From positions 1-10,032 of the forward strand of contig JACESW010000029.1 of the NCBI GenBank assembly GCA_013911625.1: a DNA stretch of 10,032 nt, given 5' to 3'. The position numbers and the translations under genes are program-made. Source of the stretch: Cryomorphaceae bacterium. Lineage in GTDB: Bacteria > Bacteroidota > Bacteroidia > Flavobacteriales > Schleiferiaceae. The notes under the pieces are model-generated. The model was not told the DNA's origin, did no database searches, and saw only the letters and a program-made list of their open reading frames with translations. Position 1 is the stretch's first letter. Each line of letters begins with the position of its first letter. Below are positions 1 through 6,003 of the stretch, piece after piece.

Positions 1-229
1 AGAAGATATAGAAGGTGAGTTTGGAGATTTGATGTTTTCCTTAATCAATTTTGCTAGGCTAAGTGATATCGACCCAGAATTGGCCTTGGAGCGCACGAAC
101 AAAAAATTCATCTTCAGATTCACCTACATGGAGAAACAAGCCGCCGCACAAGGTAAAGAGTTGTCTACTATGACTTTAGATGAAATGGAGGTCCTTTGGA
201 ATGAAGCCAAGGAGTTGTCTAGAGATTAA
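1..229 (+). CDS. mazG: MazG NTP pyrophosphohydrolase, C-terminal part
   Basis: This is the last 75 codons of a gene that begins before the window; the reading frame enters at base 2 and stops at TAA 227-229. MazG hydrolyses nucleoside triphosphates to monophosphates and pyrophosphate in the cytoplasm, clearing aberrant nucleotides and affecting (p)ppGpp-related stress responses. Visible evidence is the acidic E-x-x-E-x-E-F-G-D-L-M-F segment at the window start, which matches the metal-binding EExxE...ExxD helices of the second MazG domain. It is followed by NFAR, a DPExAL-x-x-TNxKF block and the C-terminal L-DEMExLWNEAK tail, all usual in full-length MazG. The metal-binding first half lies outside the window. 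There is no clear terminator in the 83 nt before the next gene, so readthrough into the polyphosphate cluster is possible. Confidence 0.88.
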   Translation, partial: EDIEGEFGDLMFSLINFARLSDIDPELALERTNKKFIFRFTYMEKQAAAQGKELSTMTLDEMEVLWNEAKELSRD

Positions 230-312
230 ATTCCCTTGAAGTTATTGTTAAATCTTAGATAAAGTAGTTTCTGTACTTTAGTGAATGCACTGAAATAGTG
301 TACTTTACATAT

Positions 313-813
313 ATGAAAACACTCTATCTAATTCGACACGCCAAGAGTTCTTGGTCTATTGACGGAATTGAAGATCGTGATAGACCTTTGAAGGGACGAG
401 GTATCCGTGACGCACATTTAGTCAGTGAATATCTTCGTGACGAGATCGATTCTCCACAAGACTTCTCGTTTTACAGTTCGCCAGCAACAAGAGCGCTTCA
501 TACGGCTCTAATTTTCGCCAAAAATCTTGGTGTACCGGCGAATAAAATGTGTATCAATGATCATTTGTACCATTGTGGTGTCTCTGAACTGATTGATATT
601 GTCCGAAGAACATCTAGTATACACGATACAGCTTTTTATTTCGCACACAATCCGGCCATCACAGATTTTGTGAATGAAATGACTAATGCCAGTGTAAAGA
701 ACGTTCCTACCACGGGGGTTGTTTGCGTAAGGTTTGACTGTAAAGACTGGAATTCCATTAATAAAGGGGCAGAGCTCATTCAATTTGAGTACCCTAAGCG
801 ATTAAAAAATTAG
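313..813 (+). CDS. sixA: SixA-like phosphohistidine phosphatase (histidine phosphatase superfamily)
   Basis: This is a small cytoplasmic phosphatase of the histidine phosphatase (phosphoglycerate-mutase-like) superfamily, 166 aa from the chosen ATG. The nucleophile motif L-I-R-H-A-K-S-S-W places the catalytic His at residue 9 beside Arg8. A second conserved Arg is in SSPATRA (R60), and the second catalytic His is in F-A-H-N-P-A (H112). The RHAKSSW and DRPLKGRG blocks are typical of the SixA-like subgroup that removes phosphate from phosphohistidine proteins. The frame also opens at a GTG at 298, but the ATG at 313 puts MKTLYLIRHA at the N-terminus as in relatives, so 313 is preferred. It ends 3 nt before ppk1, so the two are almost certainly co-transcribed. 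The physiological substrate is not shown by sequence; the partner PPK1 forms a phosphohistidine intermediate and is one candidate. Confidence 0.85.
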   Translation: MKTLYLIRHAKSSWSIDGIEDRDRPLKGRGIRDAHLVSEYLRDEIDSPQDFSFYSSPATRALHTALIFAKNLGVPANKMCINDHLYHCGVSELIDIVRRTSSIHDTAFYFAHNPAITDFVNEMTNASVKNVPTTGVVCVRFDCKDWNSINKGAELIQFEYPKRLKN

Positions 814-816
814 GCA

Positions 817-2865
817 GTGGAACATACTTATTTCAACAGGGATATTAGTTGGTTACGCTTTAATGAACGCGTACTGCAAGAGGCGGAAGATTTATCGAAT
901 CCCTTGATTGAACGATTGCGTTTTCTCGGAATACACTCTAACAACATGGATGAATTCTTCCGTGTGCGTTATTCCTTCATACGTCGCTTACGACTCAGTG
1001 AAGAGCAAGGGTTAGATGAAAACCTTGAGGGATATACTCCTGGAGCCCTTTTGTCGAAACTCAGTGAGATTGTAGCTGACCAACAGAAACGTTCTCAGGA
1101 AATCTACGATAGAATCAAGGAGGACTTGAAACGCTATAAGATTGAGATTATCAATGAGGCACAGTTGACTGCTAAGCAAGAGACTTTTGTGAAGCAGCTT
1201 TACCGTGAAAAGGTAAGTCCTGCACTTACCAATTTGATGATCAATCAGACGAAAAATTTTCCTTATTTAAGGGACAAGAGTATATATCTCGCAGTACGCT
1301 TGACCAAGAAAGACAAAGAGCAGTTTTCAATTATCGAGGTGCCGTATTCCATTTCAGGCCGTTTCGTGCAGTTGCCAAAGTATGGCAAGCAATACGTGAT
1401 GTACATGGATGACCTTTTACGGCACAACTTAGATAGTATTTTTCATACGGTCAAGTATGATAGCATTGAGGCACATACGGTGAAGATTACGCGGGATGCA
1501 GAATTGTCGCTGGATGATGACGTAAGTAAATCGTTCATGGAGCAGATTCAGCGCGGGTTGCGCAATCGACGTGAAGGTGATTTGGTTCGATTCGTGTATG
1601 ACAAAACCATTGGCGATTCAACCTTAAAGCGCCTGGTAGAAGGATTGGAGGTAAGTGCACTGGATACTCTTATTCCGGGTGGACGCTACCACAATAAGAA
1701 GGATTTAATGCGCTTTCCAAACATGGGGATACAAGAGCTTGAGTACAAGCGGCTACCTCAAGTACCGCATCCTAATATAGATATTGATCGCAGCATTTTT
1801 AAAGCCATTAAAAAGCAAGACATTATGCTGTTCACGCCCTATCACGATTTTGGCAACGTCATTCGTTTGCTTCGTGAGGCTGCGATTGATGAAAAAGTAC
1901 GGGAGATTAAAGTGACACTCTATCGTTTGGCTGATGATAGCCAGATTATTTCAGCATTGATTAACGCGGCCAAAAATGGGAAGAAAGTCACCGTGTTCAT
2001 AGAACTTCAGGCCCGATTTGATGAGGCCAATAACATACGTTGGACCAACCGCCTCAGAGGTGAGGGCATCAAAGTAGTCTCCGGTGTGCAAGGCCTTAAG
2101 GTACATTCAAAATTGACTCTTATACGAAGAGACGAGGGCAATGAGAAGCTTGTGGATTACTGTGTTATCGGAACTGGAAATTACCACGAAGGCACAGCTA
2201 AGGTCTATACAGATTATCATCTGATGACCAATGATAAGCGCATCGCTAAAGAAGCACGTAAGGTATTCCAGTTCATTGAAAGCCCCTATAAACAGTACAT
2301 CTTCAAGCACCTATTGGTTAGTCCGAATACGACGCGTTTGGGATTAGAAGCACTGATTGATCGAGAAATAGCAAACGCAAAGGTTGGAAAGAAGGCCGAA
2401 TTCTGGGTCAAGATTAATTCCATTTCTGACCATGGAATGATCAATAAACTCTACGAGGCAAGCGATGCCGGGGTTCAGGTTCGGATGGTCGTGAGAGGCA
2501 TTTGCTGTTTGGATATGTCACATCCAAAAGCAAGAAATATTTCTTCAGTAAGTATCGTTGGGAGGTTTTTGGAGCATACTCGTGCATTCTGTTTCCATAA
2601 CGATGGAAATCCCCAGTATTATATTTCATCCGCCGACTGGATGGGCAGAAATTTGAACCGCAGGGTGGAGGTCACTGTACCTATTTACGATCAATCTATT
2701 CAACGCCAATTGCGCGATCACTTCGATATTCTTTGGAAAGACAATTCTAAATCACGAATTTTCGATGCTCAGCAGCAAAACAACTACCGTATGCTTCACG
2801 GTCCCAAGATTAAGGCACAGGAGGAGTTGCACGGTTATGTGAGAAATATGCTGCGTAAAGGATAA
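817..2865 (+). CDS. ppk1: Polyphosphate kinase 1 (GTG start)
   Basis: PPK1 reversibly polymerises the gamma phosphate of ATP into inorganic polyphosphate through a phosphohistidine enzyme intermediate. The protein is 682 aa, close to the usual 690. The N-terminal domain opens with YFNRDISWLRFNERVL and NNMDEFFRVR, then comes the head domain (roughly residues 110-300), and then two phospholipase-D-like C-terminal domains. The first of these holds TLYRLADDS, FIELQARFDEANN and the catalytic KVHSK motif with His430, the residue expected to be autophosphorylated. The second holds the FLEHTRAF motif with His587, and SSADWMGRNLNRRVEV follows. The start is GTG, 3 nt after the sixA stop. The next Met (NNMDEF) would delete the conserved N-terminus, so GTG is forced. 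It is followed after 3 nt by ppx, giving a synthesis and degradation pair in one transcript. Confidence 0.97.
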   Translation: MEHTYFNRDISWLRFNERVLQEAEDLSNPLIERLRFLGIHSNNMDEFFRVRYSFIRRLRLSEEQGLDENLEGYTPGALLSKLSEIVADQQKRSQEIYDRIKEDLKRYKIEIINEAQLTAKQETFVKQLYREKVSPALTNLMINQTKNFPYLRDKSIYLAVRLTKKDKEQFSIIEVPYSISGRFVQLPKYGKQYVMYMDDLLRHNLDSIFHTVKYDSIEAHTVKITRDAELSLDDDVSKSFMEQIQRGLRNRREGDLVRFVYDKTIGDSTLKRLVEGLEVSALDTLIPGGRYHNKKDLMRFPNMGIQELEYKRLPQVPHPNIDIDRSIFKAIKKQDIMLFTPYHDFGNVIRLLREAAIDEKVREIKVTLYRLADDSQIISALINAAKNGKKVTVFIELQARFDEANNIRWTNRLRGEGIKVVSGVQGLKVHSKLTLIRRDEGNEKLVDYCVIGTGNYHEGTAKVYTDYHLMTNDKRIAKEARKVFQFIESPYKQYIFKHLLVSPNTTRLGLEALIDREIANAKVGKKAEFWVKINSISDHGMINKLYEASDAGVQVRMVVRGICCLDMSHPKARNISSVSIVGRFLEHTRAFCFHNDGNPQYYISSADWMGRNLNRRVEVTVPIYDQSIQRQLRDHFDILWKDNSKSRIFDAQQQNNYRMLHGPKIKAQEELHGYVRNMLRKG

Positions 2866-2868
2866 CTC

Positions 2869-3774
2869 ATGATAGTAACGAAACTAGGTGCTATTGATAT
2901 CGGTTCGAATTCGGTTCGATGTCTCATTGTCAATGTGATTTATAAAGACGGGTATACCCACTACAAGAAAGTGAATATGATTCGGTTGCCCGTACGATTG
3001 GGTCAGGACGTGTTTAAATACGGAAAGATCCGAAAGGTAACTCGTGACCGATTCTTAGAAGGTATGAAGGCCTACGAGCATTTATTGTCAGTGCACGGCG
3101 TCCAAGACTTCAGAGCAGTGGCGACATCTGCCATGCGTGAAGCTAAAAACGGTCGTCAGATCGTGAATAGAGTCCTTCGGAAAACGAGTATTCAGATTGA
3201 AACAATTAGCGGCAAAGAAGAAGCACGTCTGGTCTTTTCGAGCAAACTCTACGACACCATTAATGCCGATGTCAGTAATTTCATTTACATCGATGTTGGT
3301 GGTGGGTCTACTGAAATATCCATCATAGAGGGCAAACAAGTTCTGAGGTCCAAATCTTTTAAAGTAGGTGGTGTTCGTTTGATGAACGAGCTTGTTGAAC
3401 AGGGCGAATGGACGAGGATGCAACGTTGGTTAGAAAAACATGCAGCACCATTGAAAGACAAGGCAGCTATAGGTGCAGGAGGTAATATCAACAAACTTCA
3501 CAAGTTGAGTATGAAACCTGTTACAGAACCTCTAAGCTATGAATATGTTGATGGGCAGCGTGCCTTCATTGAAGGTCTAGATGTAGAGCGCAGAATCACA
3601 GAAATGGGTCTTAATTTTGACCGTGCAGACGTTATTACCTTTGGGTTAGAGATTTACCTGAAAGCTATGCAGTGGTCGGGATGTGGGCGTATTTTCGTGC
3701 CCAAAATAGGCGTAAGTGATGGTTTAATTCGTGATTTGTACCACAAGGAGTTCAGAGCGCAAATAGAACAATAG
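2869..3774 (+). CDS. ppx: Ppx/GppA-family exopolyphosphatase
   Basis: This is an exopolyphosphatase of the ASKHA (actin/Hsp70-like) fold that releases phosphate from polyphosphate chain ends; some family members instead hydrolyse pppGpp. The N-terminal phosphate-binding loop AIDIGSNSVR has Asp10 and Gly12. The VATSAMREAKN block and the S-G-K-E-E-A-R motif (Glu117/Glu118) provide the catalytic glutamate. The second glycine-rich phosphate loop, YIDVGGGSTEIS, covers residues 140-151. GAGGNINKL and the SDGLIRDL C-terminus also match the family. At 301 aa it is the short form lacking the C-terminal HD-like domains of the E. coli enzyme (about 510 aa). The ATG lies 3 nt after the ppk1 stop, so exopolyphosphatase is the more likely activity than GppA. 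No terminator-like hairpin with a T-run follows its TAG. Confidence 0.92.
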   Translation: MIVTKLGAIDIGSNSVRCLIVNVIYKDGYTHYKKVNMIRLPVRLGQDVFKYGKIRKVTRDRFLEGMKAYEHLLSVHGVQDFRAVATSAMREAKNGRQIVNRVLRKTSIQIETISGKEEARLVFSSKLYDTINADVSNFIYIDVGGGSTEISIIEGKQVLRSKSFKVGGVRLMNELVEQGEWTRMQRWLEKHAAPLKDKAAIGAGGNINKLHKLSMKPVTEPLSYEYVDGQRAFIEGLDVERRITEMGLNFDRADVITFGLEIYLKAMQWSGCGRIFVPKIGVSDGLIRDLYHKEFRAQIEQ

Positions 3775-3790
3775 TTACATTGATGAGTTA

Positions 3791-3836
3791 ATAGATAAGC
3801 TCAATCAAATTTGCTTTTATGGTAAGAATCATCTAT
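3791..3836 (+). promoter_or_regulatory. Candidate OxyR/LysR-type operator upstream of thioredoxin
   Basis: The 46-bp element begins ATAGATAA (3791-3798) and ends ATCTAT (3831-3836), an inverted pair of half-sites. It stops one base before the -7 box of the thioredoxin promoter. The same arrangement, with identical 46-bp outer span and the same 1-bp gap to a -7 box, occurs upstream of the peroxiredoxin at 5230-5275. The outer bases fit the E. coli OxyR consensus ends (ATAGnT and AnCTAT), but the span is 46 rather than 37 bp. Regulator identity is inferred; the repeated geometry is seen directly. Confidence 0.5.
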
Positions 3837-3845
3837 ATATTTTTG
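3810..3845 (+). promoter_or_regulatory. Bacteroidota-type promoter of the thioredoxin gene
   Basis: An exact -7 box TATTTTTG (TAnnTTTG) lies at 3838-3845, with TTTG at 3810-3813 as a possible -33 element. The 24-nt spacing from TTG to the box is slightly long for this promoter class, so activator help is plausible. The predicted start near 3849 gives a leader of about 16 nt that is A-rich, as usual in this phylum. The box is followed by ACC, giving the TTTTGACC shared with the peroxiredoxin promoter. Confidence 0.55.
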
Positions 3846-3864
3846 ACCCTTAAAATTTAGAAAC

Positions 3865-4182
3865 ATGGCAGTACAATTAGCAACAGACGCAGACTTTGCA
3901 CAGATTTTAAATGACAATGATCGAGTAGTGGTAAAGTACTTTGCGGATTGGTGTGGCGCATGTAAAATGTTTGCCCCGAAATACAAAAGAGTAAGTAACG
4001 AAGAAGGCTACAGCGGTGTAGTGTTCTTGGAAGTAAATGCAGAACACAGTCCAGAGGCGCGCAAGGCTGCAGGAGTAGATAACTTACCATTCCTAGCGTC
4101 ATTTAAAGGCGGTGCATTGGCTGAAGGTTCTGCGGCAAGTAAGGAAGAATATTTACGCAAGCTGATCGATCTGACAGCGTAA
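3865..4182 (+). CDS. Thioredoxin-family protein with CGAC active site
   Basis: This is a 105-aa single-domain thioredoxin fold without signal peptide, so it is cytoplasmic. The active site is FADWCGACKMFAP with cysteines at residues 30 and 33. The usual thioredoxin motif is CGPC; here Ala replaces Pro32, which in known thioredoxins raises the redox potential and alters substrate choice. The rest fits the family: an N-terminal VVVKYFADW strand, FLEVNAEHSPEARKAAGVDNLP with the cis-proline before the FLASF strand, and a glycine pair (KGG) before the last helix. It probably reduces disulfides, with the convergent 2-Cys peroxiredoxin 380 nt away as an attractive partner, although that pairing is inferred. 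It is monocistronic, with its own promoter and a strong terminator at 4202-4232. An alternative is a specialised thioredoxin-like protein rather than the main cellular TrxA. Confidence 0.9.
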   Translation: MAVQLATDADFAQILNDNDRVVVKYFADWCGACKMFAPKYKRVSNEEGYSGVVFLEVNAEHSPEARKAAGVDNLPFLASFKGGALAEGSAASKEEYLRKLIDLTA

Positions 4183-4201
4183 ACACCTTGAAGAAAATAA
4201 G

Positions 4202-4232
4202 AAAGCCCCTAGCTCAGCTGGGGGCTTTTTTT
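4202..4232 (+). terminator. Rho-independent terminator of the thioredoxin gene
   Basis: GCCCC at 4205-4209 pairs with GGGGC at 4221-4225, extended by a T-G, A-T and G-C pair around the five-base loop CTCAG. AAA on the 5' side pairs with the start of the run of seven T (4226-4232). It lies 20 nt after the stop codon and points in the + direction. Confidence 0.9.
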
Positions 4233-4256
4233 GTGATTTTTAAGTGCTAGGTATCT

Positions 4257-4289
4257 AAAAAACGAAAGGGGCCCGCCAAGACCCCTTTC
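4257..4289 (-). terminator. Rho-independent terminator on the - strand
   Basis: GAAAGGGG (4264-4271) pairs with CCCCTTTC (4282-4289) around a 10-nt loop. Read on the - strand the hairpin is followed by one G and six T (As at 4257-4262 on the + strand), so it terminates leftward transcription only. The peroxiredoxin already has its own terminator at 4507-4541, so this second one implies either a separate transcript between them or a back-up stop. Confidence 0.8.
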
Positions 4290-4440
4290 TACCTAAACCG
4301 CCATGAAAATCTGCTTTCGCAGAATGTTCCATATATCCTATAACCTAGTCCGTTCTCCTAGGTTCACAGCTGAAGAGAAAAAAAGTATTCTTTTTTTGCG
4401 CAATAATTCTCATTCACCTACAGGCTAGTGTTTACAGGGG
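4257..4440 (-). ncRNA. Candidate structured small RNA, unassigned family
   Basis: No protein gene fits here, yet the - strand ends in its own terminator (4257-4289) and holds several compact hairpins. One has a UCUGC/GCAGA stem capped by a GAAA tetraloop (CTGC 4311-4314 and GCAG 4319-4322 on the + strand); the tetraloop forms only on the - strand. Another pairs AACCTAG with CTAGGTT (4342-4348, 4358-4364; 9-nt loop). A third is an A/T-rich 8-bp stem with a 4-nt loop (4378-4385, 4390-4397). The ends can pair: GTTTA 4430-4434 with TAAAC 4294-4298, and GGC 4423-4425 with GCC 4300-4302, giving a closed rod or bubble reminiscent of 6S RNA. The 5' end is uncertain and no -7 box is visible; the transcript could extend to about 4500 or arise by processing of peroxiredoxin readthrough. 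It does not match tmRNA, RNase P or SRP landmarks. Confidence 0.45.
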
Positions 4441-4461
4441 TTAAGACTTGGTCTGTGAGAT

Positions 4462-4476
4462 ATAGATTTCTTCTAT
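4462..4476. promoter_or_regulatory. ATAG-N7-CTAT element (OxyR-like half-operator)
   Basis: ATAG (4462-4465) and CTAT (4473-4476) are separated by seven bases, matching the 15-bp OxyR half-operator pattern ATAGnTnnnAnCTAT at all defined positions but one. It lies upstream of the candidate RNA on the - strand and between two redox genes. The same bases can form part of a hairpin closed by GGTCT (4450-4454) and AGACC, so it may instead be RNA structure. No adjacent -7 box was found. Confidence 0.3.
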
Positions 4477-4506
4477 GAGACCGCTAAAAGCGATAATCAA
4501 GGCCAT

Positions 4507-4541
4507 AAAAAACCCGTTTGCTCCAAAGGGCAAACGGGTTT
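4507..4541 (-). terminator. Rho-independent terminator of the peroxiredoxin gene
   Basis: A perfect 11-bp stem, AAACCCGTTTG (4510-4520) with CAAACGGGTTT (4531-4541), surrounds a 10-nt loop. Read on the - strand it ends in a run of six T. It lies about 20 nt beyond the peroxiredoxin stop codon. Confidence 0.9.
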
Positions 4542-4562
4542 GTTTGTGAACCGAAACTGTTC

Positions 4563-5192
4563 TTAGTTCTTGCTCAAGTAATCAGCAACACCTTCATGAG
4601 ACTCTTTCATTGCTTCTTTCCCTGGGGTCCAGTTTGCAGGACAAACTTCACCTTTCTCTTCGAAGTATTGAAGAGCATCTACCATACGCATAGCTTCGTC
4701 TACTGAACGACCAAGCGGGAAGAAGTTCACCAACTGGTGCATTACAGTACCTTGCCTATCGATCAAGAATAGACCGCGGTAAGCAATCATTTCGCCTGTA
4801 GCGTTCAGGTTGCCTTCCTCGTCGTACGTCCATTCACCGTCAAGTACGTCATAGTTGTGAGAGATTGTCTTGTTCGTATCGGCAACAATCGGGTAAGTAA
4901 TACCTTCGATTCCACCTTGGTCTTTGGTCATTTGCAACCAACCCCAGTGGCTCTGCTCAGTATCTGTACTTACAGCGATTAGCTCAACACCTTTTGCTTC
5001 GAACTCAGCCTTACGCGCTTGGAAAGCGTGCAATTCTGTTGGACATACGAATGTAAAGTCTTTAGGGTAGAAGAATAAGATTACGTATTTACCTGCGTAA
5101 TCCGATAATTTGAAATCTTCAACGATTTCTTCACCATTGATTACTGCAGATGCAGTAAAATCAGGTGCTTTTTTGCCAACTAATACAGCCAT
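4563..5192 (-). CDS. Typical 2-Cys peroxiredoxin (AhpC/Prx1 group)
   Basis: This thiol peroxidase reduces hydrogen peroxide and organic peroxides in the cytoplasm and is recycled by a thioredoxin or AhpF-type reductase. The 209-aa protein has the Prx1-group peroxidatic site FYPKDFTFVCPTE with Cys50, and the resolving cysteine in GEVCPANW at Cys184. It also carries SHWGWL, the YPIVAD block and RGLFLIDRQG. A GGIEG segment and a C-terminal YLSKN resemble, but do not exactly match, the GGLG and YF features of overoxidation-sensitive enzymes. No ahpF lies nearby; the thioredoxin at 3865-4182 is the nearest candidate reductant. The start ATG follows an A-rich leader and a -7 box at 5221-5228, with a palindromic operator directly upstream. 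The gene is monocistronic and ends in a strong terminator. Confidence 0.97.
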   Translation of the reverse strand: MAVLVGKKAPDFTASAVINGEEIVEDFKLSDYAGKYVILFFYPKDFTFVCPTELHAFQARKAEFEAKGVELIAVSTDTEQSHWGWLQMTKDQGGIEGITYPIVADTNKTISHNYDVLDGEWTYDEEGNLNATGEMIAYRGLFLIDRQGTVMHQLVNFFPLGRSVDEAMRMVDALQYFEEKGEVCPANWTPGKEAMKESHEGVADYLSKN

Positions 5193-5220
5193 TTGTGTAG
5201 TTATTTTTTTGTTTGAAGGT

Positions 5221-5228
5221 CAAAAGTA
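5221..5228 (-). promoter_or_regulatory. -7 box of the peroxiredoxin promoter
   Basis: On the - strand this reads TACTTTTG, an exact TAnnTTTG match, followed by ACC as in the thioredoxin promoter. No TTG is present 17-23 nt upstream. The -33 position is instead occupied by the inverted repeat at 5230-5275, which suggests a regulator-dependent promoter. The predicted leader is about 25 nt and A-rich. Confidence 0.6.
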
Positions 5229-5229
5229 C

Positions 5230-5275
5230 ATAGATAACCCCTAATTGGGATAATATTTTATTAGGTTTTATCTAT
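5230..5275 (-). promoter_or_regulatory. Palindromic operator upstream of peroxiredoxin
   Basis: Two 16-bp arms (5230-5245 and 5260-5275) form an inverted repeat with 14 of 16 positions paired around a 14-bp spacer; the outer eight bases, ATAGATAA and TTATCTAT, are perfect. It ends one base before the -7 box on the - strand. Outer span (46 bp) and position equal those of the element upstream of thioredoxin (3791-3836). Each arm reads ATAG-N7-CTAA, the T-N11-A form favoured by LysR-type regulators such as OxyR. The regulator is inferred; none is encoded in this window. Confidence 0.6.
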
Positions 5276-5310
5276 TGCCCTGATGGCAAAACCTATCTGA
5301 GAAAACCAGT

Positions 5311-6003
5311 TTAGAAGAGCAATAAACTCAGGGCGATACCAACAGCTACCACAAGCATCTTCATCGCATTAAACTGATGATTTGCTGCACTTTCGAATAG
5401 AATGGTAGTACTCACATGGAGCAGCAATCCTGTGGCAAGTCCAAGTACCGGTAGAAATGATGCAGGGTCCAGCTCAAGACTAACGCCCATTGCGTTTCCT
5501 AGGGGCGAACTGAGGGCAAAGAGTAAGATTCCTAAAACGACCTTCCACGTTTTCAATCCGGCAGAACGAAGGGCAGTTGCAACGAGTAGTGCAATAGGAA
5601 TTTTATGCATGGCTACAGACCAAAGCAAGCCGTTCGTACCATGATCGTGTGCGTGGTCGTGCATGATGTTGTCCAAGCCCAAAGGCATCCCTTCGATAAA
5701 AGCATGAATAAATAGTCCAACGAGCGGAAGGACAGGGATTCGATTCTCGTGGGTATGCAAATGACCATGTTCCAAGCCTTTGCTGATAAAGTCGAGCAAC
5801 AATTGGACACCGAAACCAAGTAGAACCCAAAGCCCGCCGCTGCTATTCTGGAAGACCTCCGGTAAAAGATGCGTCATAAGCGTTCCGAACAGGAAGGCAC
5901 CTGAAAACGCTAAGGTCAGCTTGAATAAGGCGCTCTTTGTATTGACGATGTACGACGCACCACCACCGACAAGTACAGCAATGAAGAGAACTAATGGAAT
6001 CAT
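5311..6003 (-). CDS. ZIP-family divalent metal transporter
   Basis: This is an inner-membrane ZIP permease, expected to import zinc or another divalent metal. It is 230 aa and hydrophobic, with about seven to eight membrane segments. Family signatures are HLLPE (residues 45-49) and the TM4 motif HAFIEGMPLG (His100, Glu104). The TM5 motif is HKIPIALLVA (His133). A histidine-rich loop, GLEHGHLHTHE (76-86), sits between TM3 and TM4 as usual, and a second one, HDHAHDHG (115-122), follows TM4. The TM5 motif lacks the acidic residue that often follows HxxP, so the second metal site may be altered. Its ATG overlaps the stop of the upstream methyltransferase gene (ATGA, 4 nt), so it is translationally coupled and last in a three-gene operon. 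No T-run terminator is seen after its stop. Confidence 0.9.
   Translation of the reverse strand: MIPLVLFIAVLVGGGASYIVNTKSALFKLTLAFSGAFLFGTLMTHLLPEVFQNSSGGLWVLLGFGVQLLLDFISKGLEHGHLHTHENRIPVLPLVGLFIHAFIEGMPLGLDNIMHDHAHDHGTNGLLWSVAMHKIPIALLVATALRSAGLKTWKVVLGILLFALSSPLGNAMGVSLELDPASFLPVLGLATGLLLHVSTTILFESAANHQFNAMKMLVVAVGIALSLLLF

Noticed and set aside
245..307. Possible promoter before sixA: TACTTTAG at 274-281 and a repeated GTACTTTA at 273 and 299
   Set aside because: The -7 box has a mismatch, the only TTG is 26 nt away, and the repeat is too short to be convincing.
4205..4225. A tRNA-like string (TAGCTCAGCTGGG) resembling the D-arm of a tRNA
   Set aside because: The bases are the stem and loop of the thioredoxin terminator; no anticodon arm, T-arm or acceptor pairing follows.
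4341..4409. A 22-codon reading frame on the - strand within the candidate RNA
   Set aside because: It is short, has no ribosome-binding context and no sequence resembling a known leader peptide; the RNA structure explains the region better.
4518..4706. 62-codon + strand frame over the end of the peroxiredoxin gene
   Set aside because: It is antisense to a well-supported gene, starts in the terminator and shows no recognisable protein features.
5230..5275. Direct assignment as a classic OxyR site
   Set aside because: The 37-bp ATAG-N7-CTAT-N7-ATAG-N7-CTAT layout is not met: the inner half-sites read CTAA/TTAG and the spacing is longer. It is kept only as OxyR/LysR-like.
5263..5294. Inverted repeat AGGTTTT/AAAACCT after the zip stop, considered as a terminator
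   Set aside because: There is no T-run on the - strand after the hairpin, and it overlaps the peroxiredoxin operator.
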